Below are positions 52,543 to 61,746 of a stretch of 64,000 bases of DNA, one piece after another. The DNA is from an uncultured Moraxella sp. (GTDB lineage: Bacteria; Pseudomonadota; Gammaproteobacteria; Pseudomonadales; Moraxellaceae). The position numbers were made by a program, and so were the translations under genes. Location: positions 1 through 64,000 of the forward strand of contig NZ_CAMCBS010000001.1 of the NCBI RefSeq assembly GCF_945873075.1, written 5' to 3'. The notes under the pieces are model-generated. The model was not told where the DNA came from. It did not search any database and was given only the letters and a program-made list of their open reading frames with translations. Position 1 is the first letter of the stretch. The number at the start of each line of letters is the position of its first letter.

Positions 52543-53282
52543 GATTTACCCCCTAGCTTACGAAGTTTTTTGGCATAGCGTGCCGCAGGGTTGGCACGAT
52601 CTTCGAACCACATCATCAAGACAGTGATGATGGATGTCAATGCCAAGTAAATAAAGGCAGCTGCCAAAAAGAAAGTAAACGGCTGCTGAGTGGACTGGGC
52701 AGCACGCTGTGAAAAATACATCAAGTCTTGTAAGCCGATCAATGACACCAAAGCGGTATCTTTGAGTAGCACTAAGGTTAAGTTGCCAAGACCCGGTAGT
52801 GCCACCATCCACATCTGTGGCAAGATGATACGGCGAAAGGTCTGCAATGAGCTCATGCCGATACTTTGGGCGGATTCCCATTGACCTTTTGGGATGTCTT
52901 GGATTGCCATGCGAAAGACTTCGGTAGCATATGCCCCAAACATGATGGACAATGCCGCCACACCTGCCCAAAATTGGCTGATGTCGATACGACCCGTGTA
53001 GCCAAATTGCTTGAGCAAGGCAGCCAAAATCACACTACCGCCAAAGAAAATAAAGAATACGACCAACAGCTCAGGAATACCACGCACAATCGTAGTATAG
53101 GCATTGGCGATTTTTTCCAAAATCCAAATGCCTGATAGTTTGGCAAGCGCACCCAATAGCCCGAAAATCAGTCCAAAAATCAGACTGGCAAGTCCAAGCT
53201 TTACGGTAAGTATGGTGCCTTTGATTAAAAGCGGACCGTAGCCTTGTAATTCAAACACGAGAAAACCTTTATGAATTTTCAA
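52539..53282 (-). CDS. artQ: Basic/polar amino-acid ABC permease (ArtQ/HisQ-like)
   Basis: A 247-residue permease. YTTIVRGIPELLVVFFIFFGG and the EAA loop AIQDIPKGQWESAQSIGMSS are visible, with five hydrophobic segments. It is preceded by a 90-nt gap after the third binding protein and overlaps artM. Similarity is about equal to HisQ and ArtQ. Confidence 0.82.
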   Translation of the reverse strand: MKIHKGFLVFELQGYGPLLIKGTILTVKLGLASLIFGLIFGLLGALAKLSGIWILEKIANAYTTIVRGIPELLVVFFIFFGGSVILAALLKQFGYTGRIDISQFWAGVAALSIMFGAYATEVFRMAIQDIPKGQWESAQSIGMSSLQTFRRIILPQMWMVALPGLGNLTLVLLKDTALVSLIGLQDLMYFSQRAAQSTQQPFTFFLAAAFIYLALTSIITVLMMWFEDRANPAARYAKKLRKLGGKS

Positions 53283-53372
53283 TCACCCGATGACCGCAAA
53301 AAACAGTCATCGGGCGTATTTTAGCAAATTTGCCTGCATCAAGAAACAAAATCTTGGCACAGGTTTTGGCGA

Positions 53373-54167
53373 TTATTCCATGCCTTTTGGCATACCTTCT
53401 TCACCAAAATGCTTGACGACGATTTGTTTATAAGTGCCGTCTGCTTTGATGGCGGCGATGGCATCATCAAACTTCTTGAGTAGCTCGGCATTGCCTTTAT
53501 TGACTGCAACCGCTAGCTTGTCATCGCTTTGGATGTCATCCCCTTTGATGGCGAAATCCTTGCCAAGGTCGGTTTTTAGCCAAGTCAATGCAGGTAGCTT
53601 ATCCGAAATCATCGCATCAGCACGGCCATTGCCCAAATCGATAAAGGCATTGTCCAAAGTATCATACAGCTGTGGTTTGCTGTTTGGATAAGTTTGGGTC
53701 AGCCAAGTGCTTGAAAAGGTTGAGCCTTGAGCAGCGATTTTGGCTGATTCGATATCGGTCGCTGATGTTGGGTCAAAGCTTGAATCTTTTTTGGCAACAA
53801 ACACTAGGCTGTTGATGTAGTACGGCTGAGTAAAATCCACTTGCTCACTACGCTCTGGCGTGACTGACATCGCTGAGACGATGGCGTCAAATTTGTCAGC
53901 TTTTAGCGCAGGGATAATGCCATCCCAAGCTTGTGCGCCGATTTCGCATTTGACTTGCATTTTGTCGCACAGTGCATTGGCGATATCCACATCAAAACCG
54001 CCCAAAGTACCATCTGGATTGGTGAAGTTAAATGGCGCATAAGCACCTTCTGTAGCGATACGCAGTACTTCACCTTCGGTTTTGGCAGCTTTATCTTCGC
54101 CACCGCACGCAGTCAATGTCAGCGCACCAATCACGGCTGCCGCTAGACCAAATTTTGTCAATTTCAT
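53373..54167 (-). CDS. Amino-acid-binding lipoprotein, third of three
   Basis: A 264-residue family-3 binding protein. Lipobox LTACGGE; then GEVLRIATEGAYAPFNFTNP, LGGFDVDIANALCDKMQVKC and AQAWDGIIPALKADKFDAIV, the LAO/HisJ/ArtJ pattern including the cysteine pair found in basic-amino-acid binders. ATG 54167 has AAGGAGAAG upstream. A 136-nt gap with two strong hairpins separates it from the second binding protein. The three binding proteins differ in ligand-pocket residues, so different ligands are likely. Confidence 0.87.
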   Translation of the reverse strand: MKLTKFGLAAAVIGALTLTACGGEDKAAKTEGEVLRIATEGAYAPFNFTNPDGTLGGFDVDIANALCDKMQVKCEIGAQAWDGIIPALKADKFDAIVSAMSVTPERSEQVDFTQPYYINSLVFVAKKDSSFDPTSATDIESAKIAAQGSTFSSTWLTQTYPNSKPQLYDTLDNAFIDLGNGRADAMISDKLPALTWLKTDLGKDFAIKGDDIQSDDKLAVAVNKGNAELLKKFDDAIAAIKADGTYKQIVVKHFGEEGMPKGME

Positions 54168-54191
54168 TACTCTTCTCCTTGATATGATTGT

Positions 54192-54292
54192 GAACAGGTT
54201 GCTTGTCGTGCAACGGTGTTCGGCAACCTGTTCCATGTGAAACATTATGATCATACCAACAGAATGATCCAATGGGATCGAATTCTGTTGGT
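54192..54292 (-). promoter_or_regulatory. Two intercistronic hairpins between binding-protein genes
   Basis: GAACAGGTTGC (54192-54202) pairs with GCAACCTGTTC (54223-54233). A second, longer stem of 16 bp with a 4-nt loop and a 2-nt bulge spans 54255-54292 (ACCAACAGAAT...ATTCTGTTGGT). Neither is followed by a U-run on the minus strand, so they look like mRNA-stability or attenuation elements that could set different levels for binding proteins and permeases. Confidence 0.6.
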
Positions 54293-54302
54293 GATTGCAG
54301 TT

Positions 54303-55109
54303 TTATTGTGCCTTAACGGTATCGCCAAGATGCTTGGCGGCGATTTCGGCATATTTGCCATTGGCTTTTAGGCTTGCCAAGGCGGCGTTAAATGAAGCTT
54401 TGAGCTCGGCGTCATCTTTGCGGACTGCGATACCGACTATATCGCCGATATCGATCGGTTCGCCTTTGATTTCAAAGCCTTGACCTTGCTCGGTAGTTAG
54501 CCAATCGGTCACTGGCATGATGTCAGATAGCATGAGTTCAGCACGACCTGCGGTCAAATCCAGATAAGCATTGTCTTGCTTGTCATAGGTTTTGACAGTA
54601 GCTTGTGGGTAATTTTTGGCAAGATAATCGGCTGATACGGTGGCTTGCTGTGTGGCAACAGTTTTGCCTGCGATGTCATTGATGGTGGTCGGATCGCCTT
54701 TTTTACCGATCAATACCAAAGTATTATCAAAATACGGCTCGCTAAAATCAACCACTTTTAGACGCTCTTCGGTGATTGACATCCCTGCCATGATGGCATC
54801 AACTTTGTTGGCTTGTAGGCTTGGGATTAGGCTGTCCCAGTCTTGTGAGACGATTTCGCACTTGGCTTTCATCTCTTCGCACAGTGCATTGGCAAGGTCA
54901 ATCTCAAAGCCTGCTAGGTTGCCTTGGGTGTCAAGATAGCTAAATGGCTTAAAGTTAGACTCGGTGGCGATGCGAATTTGCTTTTCGGCACTGGCTGAAC
55001 CTGCTTCAGGGGCGGCGGTCGGTGCTGTGGCTTCAGGCTTATCATTACCACACGCAGACAGTACAGCAGCGGCAAGTAGAGTAGTGGCAAACTTAAGGGT
55101 ATATTTCAT
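54303..55109 (-). CDS. Amino-acid-binding lipoprotein, second of three
   Basis: A 268-residue family-3 binding protein. Lipobox VLSACGN, Ala/Pro/Glu linker to about residue 43, then QIRIATESNFKPFSYLDTQG, LAGFEIDLANALCEEMKAKC and SQDWDSLIPSLQANKVDAIM. The Cys pair around 'LCEEMKAKC' follows the basic-amino-acid binders. ATG 55109 has AAGTTG-like sequence upstream, weak. It lies between the other two binding protein genes in the same operon. Confidence 0.87.
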   Translation of the reverse strand: MKYTLKFATTLLAAAVLSACGNDKPEATAPTAAPEAGSASAEKQIRIATESNFKPFSYLDTQGNLAGFEIDLANALCEEMKAKCEIVSQDWDSLIPSLQANKVDAIMAGMSITEERLKVVDFSEPYFDNTLVLIGKKGDPTTINDIAGKTVATQQATVSADYLAKNYPQATVKTYDKQDNAYLDLTAGRAELMLSDIMPVTDWLTTEQGQGFEIKGEPIDIGDIVGIAVRKDDAELKASFNAALASLKANGKYAEIAAKHLGDTVKAQ

Positions 55110-55200
55110 GACAACTTCCTAAAATGAGTGTGATGGGGCGATGGCAGTCACCACCCCAAAGTAAAAAACAACTTAAATAATCTGATGATCAAAGCGATGA

Positions 55201-55983
55201 TTAAAAATACGCTTTTTCGATTTCGGCCAATTTGCCACTTTCTTTGACTTTGGCAAGCGCTGCATCGATGTCAGCTTTTAGGGCGTCGCCTTTACGCACG
55301 GCGATACCTAGGTTGTCATTGTTGTCAATCTCATTACCGACCAGACCAAAGGCTTCGTTACCTGGTTGTTTTAGCCAGTCAGAAGCTGAAGCTTTTTCTG
55401 CCATGACGGCGGCGTTACGGCCTGCTTTCATGTCCAGATAAGCATTGGTGTAGGTGTCATATAGCTGTACGGTGTTGCCGTCTTTGCCATCATAGTTTTT
55501 GCTGATGTAGTCAGCACCAGTGGTAGAACGCTGACCGCCAAGAACCAGACCTTTGATGTTATTTGGATCAAAGCTGCCATCTTTTTTGGCAAGCCACATC
55601 ATAGTATTTGAAAAATATGGCTCGCTAAAGTCCACTTGTTGTTGGCGTTCTGGCGTGATAGACATACCAGCGATGATGGCATCGTATTTATTTGCCAATA
55701 GACCTGGGATTAGGCCGTCCCAATCTTGGGCGACGACTTCGCAGTGCGCATTCATCTCAGCGCAGACTGCATTGATGACATCGACATCAAAGCCGATGAT
55801 CTTGCCACTGGCATCGGTGTCGTTGAACGGAGGGTAGGCTGCTTCGGTGGCGATTTTTAGGTGGCGTTGTTCGGTTTTGGCAGCGTCAGCTTTTGGCGCA
55901 TCAGTTGCTGGGGCTTTGTCTTGGTTGCAGCCAGCAAGTGCGATGGCGCTGATGATTCCGAAAGCGGCGAAACGATTTAGCAT
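55201..55983 (-). CDS. Amino-acid-binding lipoprotein, first of three
   Basis: A 260-residue family-3 binding protein. Lipobox IALAGCNQ, then HLKIATEAAYPPFNDTDASG, IGFDVDVINAVCAEMNAHC and AQDWDGLIPGLLANKYDAII. ATG 55983 follows AAGGAATG. It starts 31 nt after the ATPase gene. Divergence from the other two copies is large, so the triplication is old or the genes were gathered. Confidence 0.87.
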   Translation of the reverse strand: MLNRFAAFGIISAIALAGCNQDKAPATDAPKADAAKTEQRHLKIATEAAYPPFNDTDASGKIIGFDVDVINAVCAEMNAHCEVVAQDWDGLIPGLLANKYDAIIAGMSITPERQQQVDFSEPYFSNTMMWLAKKDGSFDPNNIKGLVLGGQRSTTGADYISKNYDGKDGNTVQLYDTYTNAYLDMKAGRNAAVMAEKASASDWLKQPGNEAFGLVGNEIDNNDNLGIAVRKGDALKADIDAALAKVKESGKLAEIEKAYF

Positions 55984-56014
55984 GGTACATTCCTTTTGTT
56001 GGTGGGCAAAAAAA

Positions 56015-56788
56015 TCAACGATGTGACGCCATAAACTCACGCACACGGGCTGATTTTGGGTGATCGAATACTTCTTCAGGCGTGCCAATCTCTTCGATGC
56101 GACCTTGGTGCAAGAACACCACTTTGCTTGAGACTTCACGGGCAAAGCGCATCTCATGGGTGACAATCAGCATGGTGCGACCTTCGGCAGCCAGCTCACG
56201 CATGACAGCCAGCACTTCATTGACCAGTTCAGGGTCGAGAGCTGATGTCGGCTCATCGAATAGTAGTACCTGTGGTTTCATCGCCAAAGCACGAGCGATA
56301 GCGACTCGTTGGCGCTGACCGCCTGACAGATTGTCAGGATAGGCATCTTTTTTGTCCAATAGACCGACCTTGGTCAATAACTGCTCGGCATCTTTGATGG
56401 CTTCATCTTTATTGATGCCTAATACTTGTGTTGGGCCTTCGATGATGTTTTGTAAAATGGTTTTGTGTGGCCATAGATTAAAGCTTTGGAATACAAAGCC
56501 AATCTTTGAGCGCAATTTTTCGAGTTGGCGATTATCCGCTGCCACAAGCTCGCCATTTTTGGTTTTGAGTTTGAGCTCTTCTTGACCGATGATGATTTTG
56601 CCCGAAGTTGGGTTCTCAAGCAGGTTGATGCAGCGAAGCAAGGTTGATTTGCCCGAACCTGACGAACCCAAAATGCTGATGACATCGCCATCTTGAGCGG
56701 TCAAAGAAACGCCTTTTAATACTTCTAATGAGCCGTAGCTTTTATGAATGTCTTGTAAATCGAGCGCAATGGGGCGTGAATCGGTCAT
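56015..56788 (-). CDS. artP: Basic/polar amino-acid ABC transporter ATPase (ArtP/HisP-like)
   Basis: A 257-residue ATPase: Walker [15 protein letters not shown], signature [15 protein letters not shown], Walker [16 protein letters not shown] and [10 protein letters not shown]. The '[22 protein letters not shown]' insert is typical of the HisP group. It is the first gene of the operon, followed by three binding proteins and two permeases, so one ATPase serves several binding proteins. Confidence 0.88.
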   Translation of the reverse strand: MTDSRPIALDLQDIHKSYGSLEVLKGVSLTAQDGDVISILGSSGSGKSTLLRCINLLENPTSGKIIIGQEELKLKTKNGELVAADNRQLEKLRSKIGFVFQSFNLWPHKTILQNIIEGPTQVLGINKDEAIKDAEQLLTKVGLLDKKDAYPDNLSGGQRQRVAIARALAMKPQVLLFDEPTSALDPELVNEVLAVMRELAAEGRTMLIVTHEMRFAREVSSKVVFLHQGRIEEIGTPEEVFDHPKSARVREFMASHR

Positions 56789-57106
56789 GAAATATCCTGT
56801 TTGTGTTATTCAAATCAAAAGCCTGCTACTGTCATCCGTCCTAGATAGGTCGCAGAAAAAATTGTACTAGCATATTTTTACCCAAAAATGAGATAAAGGC
56901 AAATATTTTTCACATTTTTTGCTATGTTTTTCATAAAAACTTCTGAAAAGTTAGCACAATCTATTCAAAATTCGGCAAATTTAACAGGAACATCCGATAA
57001 ATCACGCAAAAATGGTGGTATTTTTACCCAAGAGTGCTTACAATGCCTATCATAGCATCTGATAATTTCTATCAATGACGACCAAAATCCCAAAGGAAAT
57101 GCCGAC
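56789..57106. other. Divergent promoter region artP / proA
   Basis: AT-rich, no gene seen. TATCAT near 57049 and GATAAT near 57060 could be -10 elements for proA. AAAGGAAAT precedes the proA ATG. No clear dyad was found that would fit an amino-acid regulator such as ArgR. Confidence 0.4.
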
Positions 57107-58390
57107 ATGACCACCATCACCGATGTCCCAAGCTATATGAAGTTGGTCGGTAGCCAAGCCAAAGCCGCTGCCGCTGTGCTTGCTACTGCCGACACCCAAA
57201 CCAAAAATCACGCCCTAAGCTGTATCAAGCAGGCGTTGATTGAGCAAAAACAAGCCGTACTGGATGCCAATACCATTGATGTCAAGGCAGGGCAGGATAA
57301 TGGGCTTGAGGCGTCATTACTTGACCGTTTGGTGCTCAATGACGCACGCTTTGATGGCATGATTGCATCGCTGGATGATGTGATTGTCCTGCCTGACCCT
57401 GTGGGTGAAATCAGCCAAATGACCTATCGTCCATCAGGCATTCAGCTGGGTAAGATGCGAGTGCCGCTCGGCGTCGTCGGGATGATTTATGAATCTCGCC
57501 CAAATGTCACCATTGAGGCAGCAAGCCTTGCCATCAAATCGGGTAATGCCATCATCTTGCGGGGTGGTTCTGAGGCGTATCACTCCAACCAAGCCATCGC
57601 TGCCTGTATCCATGCAGGGCTTAAGATAGCAGGCGTGCCACAGGATGTGGTGCAGGTGCTCGCAACGACAGACCGCTCGGCGGTGGATAGTCTGATTACC
57701 ATGAAAGAGTCGGTCGATGTGGTGATTCCCCGTGGTGGCAAGGGGCTGATTGAGCGTATCAGTCGTGGGGCAAGCGTGCCGGTGATTAAGCATCTGGATG
57801 GTAATTGTCACACCTATATCGATAAAGATGCCAATCACGATATGGCGATAAAAGTCGCCACCAATGCCAAAACATCCCGCTATGGCACGTGCAATACTAT
57901 GGAGACACTGCTCGTGCATGAAACGGTGGCGAAAGAACTGCTACCTGCCATCACGCAGGCGATGATGGCTGCGGACAGTGCCATGCAGTTTCGACTGTGT
58001 TCGATGAGCCATGAGATTCTCGGGCAAGGTGATGCCTATCAAATGGCGAGTGAGGACGATTGGTACGCTGAATATCTAGCACCGATCTTGGCAGTCAAAG
58101 TGGTGAGCAGCCTAGATGATGCCATCAACCATATCAATCACTATGGCAGCCATCATACCGATGTCATCATCACCGAGAACTACACCACCGCCAATGTATT
58201 CGTACGTCGTGTCGATTCATCAAGTGTGATGGTCAATGCGTCCAGCCGATTTGCTGATGGCTTTGAATATGGCTTGGGCGCTGAGATTGGCATCTCAACG
58301 GATAAGATTCACGCTCGTGGCCCTGTGGGTTTGCATGGACTGACTTCTGAAAAATGGGTGGTCTTTGGGTATGGGGAAGTGCGAACCTAA
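57107..58390 (+). CDS. proA: Glutamate-5-semialdehyde dehydrogenase ProA
   Basis: A 427-residue enzyme, second step of proline synthesis. [18 protein letters not shown] (about 123-140) binds the cofactor, [18 protein letters not shown] follows, the catalytic cysteine is in [14 protein letters not shown] (about residue 264), and [15 protein letters not shown] sequence ([20 protein letters not shown]) is near the end. proB is not adjacent. AAAGGAAAT precedes ATG 57107. Confidence 0.95.
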   Translation: MTTITDVPSYMKLVGSQAKAAAAVLATADTQTKNHALSCIKQALIEQKQAVLDANTIDVKAGQDNGLEASLLDRLVLNDARFDGMIASLDDVIVLPDPVGEISQMTYRPSGIQLGKMRVPLGVVGMIYESRPNVTIEAASLAIKSGNAIILRGGSEAYHSNQAIAACIHAGLKIAGVPQDVVQVLATTDRSAVDSLITMKESVDVVIPRGGKGLIERISRGASVPVIKHLDGNCHTYIDKDANHDMAIKVATNAKTSRYGTCNTMETLLVHETVAKELLPAITQAMMAADSAMQFRLCSMSHEILGQGDAYQMASEDDWYAEYLAPILAVKVVSSLDDAINHINHYGSHHTDVIITENYTTANVFVRRVDSSSVMVNASSRFADGFEYGLGAEIGISTDKIHARGPVGLHGLTSEKWVVFGYGEVRT

Positions 58391-58418
58391 TCGATGATTT
58401 TTCAAGGGAGAAATATAT

Positions 58419-58805
58419 ATGGATAATAACCAAACCTACCAAAACGGCATCACCGTACGCAAACAAGTGATGGGTGATGCGCATGTCGAGCGTTCGATGG
58501 GGCAGGTAACGCCATTTACCGCACCACTGCAAGACTGGATCAATGAACACGCTTGGGGTTCGACATGGCAGCGTGATGGCATCGACCGTAAGACCAGATC
58601 ACTGGTGACCATCGCATTCTTAATCGCCCAAAAAAGCCCAACCGAGCTTAAGGGGCATATCCGTGGTGCTATCAATAACGGTGCAACGGTTGCTGAGATC
58701 CAAGAAGTGCTACTTCATAGCTTACCGTACTGCGGTGCGCCAGCTGCCCAAGAAGCTTACCGTGCTGCTGTTGATGTGCTGACTGAGATGGGATTATTGC
58801 CTTAG
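58419..58805 (+). CDS. Carboxymuconolactone decarboxylase family protein
   Basis: A 128-residue CMD protein resembling 4-carboxymuconolactone decarboxylase PcaC (GIDRKTRSLVTIAFLIAQ, ELKGHIRGAINNGATVAEIQEVL, YCGAPAAQEAY). There is no CxxC of the AhpD type, so peroxidase activity is unlikely. The rest of a protocatechuate pathway is not in the window; the gene lies alone after proA, 28 nt downstream, and may share its transcript. AAGGGAG precedes ATG 58419. Confidence 0.82.
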   Translation: MDNNQTYQNGITVRKQVMGDAHVERSMGQVTPFTAPLQDWINEHAWGSTWQRDGIDRKTRSLVTIAFLIAQKSPTELKGHIRGAINNGATVAEIQEVLLHSLPYCGAPAAQEAYRAAVDVLTEMGLLP

Positions 58806-58827
58806 CTTGCCATCGAAATTTGAACTT

Positions 58828-58860
58828 AACACCGCTTTTGTCATTGGCTTAGGCGGTGTT
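58828..58860 (+). terminator. Terminator after proA / CMD gene
   Basis: AACACCGC and GCGGTGTT with a 17-nt loop, followed by TTTTTATT. Confidence 0.65.
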
Positions 58861-58895
58861 TTTTATTATAGTCATCATAAAAAATCACAGCAAAA

Positions 58896-58927
58896 AAATT
58901 TCCCCAAGCACTCACTTGGGGAAATTT
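58896..58927 (-). terminator. Terminator after gltA
   Basis: AAATTTCCCCAAG and CTTGGGGAAATTT, 13-bp stem with a 6-nt loop; on the minus strand it is followed by a T-run. Confidence 0.88.
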
Positions 58928-58955
58928 GGTATAAGAATCCGTTGTAAATATCGGA

Positions 58956-60233
58956 TTATTTACGCTTGTCCACAGGGACGAACTCACGGTGTGTCTCGCC
59001 AGTGTAGCGTTGGCGTGGACGACCGATTTTGAACGGCTCTGAGTGCATTTCGGTCCAGTGGCTGATCCAGCCAACAGTACGAGCTAGAGCAAAGATTACG
59101 GTAAACATTGAAGTTGGGATACCGATTGCTTTTAGGATGATGCCTGAGTAGAAGTCAACGTTTGGATATAGTTTACGCTCTACAAAGTATGGGTCGTTCA
59201 AAGCGATTTGCTCAAGTTTCATCGCAAGCTCAAGCTTAGGATCGTTGATGCCTAGTGCGCCTAGTACTTCATCACAAGTCTCTTTCATCACTTTGGCGCG
59301 TGGGTCAAAGTTGCGATAGACGCGGTGACCAAAGCCCATGAGCTTCACTTCTTTGCGCTTAACTTTTTCCATGAATTCTTCGACATGCTCGACAGAACCG
59401 ATTTCATCAAGCATCTGTAGAACTGCTTCGTTTGCACCACCGTGTGATGGGCCCCATAGTGCGACGATACCTGCTGCGATACACGCATAAGGGTTTGCAC
59501 CAGTTGAACCTGCTAGACGCACGGTAGAAGTTGATGCGTTTTGCTCATGGTCTGCGTGTAGGGTGAAGATTTTGTCCATTGCTTTGACCAGCACTGGATT
59601 GACCTTGTAGTCAGGCTCACCTGGGGTAGCAAACATCATGTATAGGAAGTTTTCAGCATAGCTGAAGTCTTTGCGTGGATACATGAACGGTTCGCCGATT
59701 GAGTATTTGTAGCTCATCGCAGCTAGGGTTGGTACTTTTGCGATCAAATCAACACAAGTCTCATCACGGTGTGCAGGATCAGAGATATCTAGGTGGTTGT
59801 GATAGAATGCTGATAGCGCACCGACCACGCCGACCATGATTGCCATTGGGTGAGCGTCACGGCGGAAACCTTCAAAGAACTTACGCAGTTGGTCATGCAC
59901 TGCCATGTGGTTAGAAACACGTGCGTAGAATTTCTCTTTTTCTTCAGCGTTTGGTAGATCACCGTATAGTAGCGCATAGCAGACTTCTAGGTAGTCAGCG
60001 TTTGATGCCAAATCATCAATCGCATAGCCACGATGTAGTAGCTCGCCTTTTTCGCCATCGATATAAGTGATTTTTGATTCAACTGGTGCAGTCGCCATAA
60101 AGCCTGGATCATAAGTCCATAGACCAGCCTTGGCAACAGCGCTTACATCCAATACAGGGCGTCCTAGCGTGCTCTCCAGCACTGGCATATCATATTCGAC
60201 ACCATCAACGGTAAGGGTAACTTTCTTTGACAT
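58956..60233 (-). CDS. gltA: Citrate synthase GltA
   Basis: A 425-residue type II citrate synthase, entry step of the TCA cycle. Catalytic histidines lie in [12 protein letters not shown] (about residue 265) and [15 protein letters not shown] (about 305), and the final catalytic Asp in [18 protein letters not shown] lies before the start. It is divergent from sdhCDAB across a 700-bp control region and has the codon bias of a strongly expressed gene. Confidence 0.97.
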   Translation of the reverse strand: MSKKVTLTVDGVEYDMPVLESTLGRPVLDVSAVAKAGLWTYDPGFMATAPVESKITYIDGEKGELLHRGYAIDDLASNADYLEVCYALLYGDLPNAEEKEKFYARVSNHMAVHDQLRKFFEGFRRDAHPMAIMVGVVGALSAFYHNHLDISDPAHRDETCVDLIAKVPTLAAMSYKYSIGEPFMYPRKDFSYAENFLYMMFATPGEPDYKVNPVLVKAMDKIFTLHADHEQNASTSTVRLAGSTGANPYACIAAGIVALWGPSHGGANEAVLQMLDEIGSVEHVEEFMEKVKRKEVKLMGFGHRVYRNFDPRAKVMKETCDEVLGALGINDPKLELAMKLEQIALNDPYFVERKLYPNVDFYSGIILKAIGIPTSMFTVIFALARTVGWISHWTEMHSEPFKIGRPRQRYTGETHREFVPVDKRK

Positions 60234-60942
60234 AATTGACCTCTTTGGGGTTGGTTGCGTCTGAAAACCTTGTACTGTGCATAAAAATCACCGAACATCC
60301 ATGTTGGTGCTTAATTAGCACCATACAATCAGACGAATAAATTCACACTTATTAGGCTAAGCCATCAGCCAACTTAAGTGCGGCTTCCTTGTGTTGTTAT
60401 TAAATTACACATCTGTGAACAGATGCACTCAGCAGTGAGTATCTTGGATAATACAAAAACTTTGTCAAACTTACAAGCTTTTTTCGCATTTTAACGAAAT
60501 TTTAGTAAACACCTATTCATTGCTTCATTCGTGATTTTAGGGACAATGTGGCAAATTGACAAGTGTTTTTGTGGCTCTGACATTGTTTGTAACAATTAAT
60601 TTGACAGCTTTTTGGTTATTTTTTTAAAAAATCACGGGAATTTTGCACAAAATATAGGAATTTGTTTGTAATTATTGTTCAAGCGATTTATAATTTAAAT
60701 TATTTATGACTGCATTTCCATAAACGATAATCAATCGCATTATAGGCTTTTGATACAAGGCATCGCCTTGATTGATTGGCTATAAATGCCACAATGATGT
60801 CGTTGTGGGATTTTTTGCAATTTTTTGTGGTGCTCGCTGTACATCATTTGATGACTGGTAACTTATCGCTTGCGATGATTACCGATAGCCGGCTAGCTAC
60901 TCCTTGCCATTGTTCGGCGTAAATTAGATAAGGATGCCCGCT
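60234..60942. promoter_or_regulatory. 709-bp divergent control region gltA / sdhC
   Basis: No gene seen. On the plus strand TTGTAA (60666-60671), 17 bp and TATAAT (60689-60694) form a good sdh promoter, giving a leader of about 240 nt. On the minus strand TTGACA (60463-60468) is a -35 candidate for gltA with a weak AAGATA 17 bp further on. The 16-bp palindrome CATCTGTGAACAGATG (60410-60425), ACTCAGCAGTGAGT next to it, and GGTGCTTAATTAGCACC (60306-60322) are possible regulator sites or leader hairpins. No Fur or ArcA site could be named with confidence. Confidence 0.6.
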
Positions 60943-61323
60943 GTGAAAAGCAACCGACCGATTAACCTACCTTTGAGCCAAGTCATCGCTGTGAACTCAA
61001 AATCACCGATTGCTATGGCGTCGATTTTGCATCGTGTTTCTGGGATTGTTTTGTTTTTGCTTGTCCCTGTGATGCTATGTATTCTTCAGACTTCTTTGAC
61101 TTCACAAGAAGGCTTTGATGCTGTTTTTGATAATATTGCACTACGCTTTGTTGCTTGGATTTTTGTTGCAGCGACTGCGTATCACTTTGTCATGGGTATC
61201 AAGCACTTGTTGGCTGACCTAGGCATGAACGAAGAGTTCAATTCTGGCCGTACGGCTGCGGTGATTAGCTTTGTAATCGCTGCTGTACTGATTGTCGCAT
61301 CGTTTGTATGGGTGATGTTCTAA
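60943..61323 (+). CDS. sdhC: Succinate dehydrogenase cytochrome b556 subunit SdhC
   Basis: About 126 residues with three membrane helices and the quinone/haem motif AMASILHRVSGIVLF and YHFVMGIKHLLADLG (haem His). AAGGA lies eight bases before GTG 60943; ATG 60934 in the same frame overlaps that ribosome site and would add three residues, so both starts are possible. sdhD overlaps the stop codon. Confidence 0.92.
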   Translation: MKSNRPINLPLSQVIAVNSKSPIAMASILHRVSGIVLFLLVPVMLCILQTSLTSQEGFDAVFDNIALRFVAWIFVAATAYHFVMGIKHLLADLGMNEEFNSGRTAAVISFVIAAVLIVASFVWVMF

Positions 61324-61676
61324 TGAGAAATAATTCTGGTATTAAAAGTGCGACTGGTCTAACAGGCTCAGGCTCGCGTGATTGGATTTTGCAGCGTATC
61401 AGTGCTGTCGTTTTGGCGGTGTATAGCGTTGTGATTGTAGGATATTTCCTATTTTGCGATGTGAATTTTGAAGCTTGGAAAGGCTTCATGCTAAGCCTGC
61501 CAATGAAGCTATTTAGCTTGGTTGCGATTTTGTCTTTGGTATTCCACGCATGGGTGGGTATGTGGACAGTTTTGACTGACTATGTCAAATCATCAGGATT
61601 GCGTTTGGTGATTCAGTCATTGGTCATTATCGCTGTTTTGGTGTATCTATTCTGGGGCGTGATGATTTTTTGGTAA
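61323..61676 (+). CDS. sdhD: Succinate dehydrogenase membrane anchor SdhD
   Basis: A 117-residue anchor protein with three hydrophobic helices. GSRDWILQRISAVVLAVYS (quinone-site region) and FHAWVGMWTVLTDYVKSSGLR (haem His and quinone Tyr region) are typical. The start overlaps the sdhC stop as TAATG. It holds SdhA and SdhB at the membrane together with SdhC. Confidence 0.92.
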   Translation: MRNNSGIKSATGLTGSGSRDWILQRISAVVLAVYSVVIVGYFLFCDVNFEAWKGFMLSLPMKLFSLVAILSLVFHAWVGMWTVLTDYVKSSGLRLVIQSLVIIAVLVYLFWGVMIFW

Positions 61677-61746
61677 TTGACCGATTGGCTTAGCCATTGG
61701 TAAATTTGCCCCATCAACACCAATAAAAACATAATTAGGAATAAAC

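Noticed and set aside
48146..56788. Treating the two ABC operons as one duplicated system
   Set aside because: They differ in gene order and number of permeases, and hslO on the other strand separates them.
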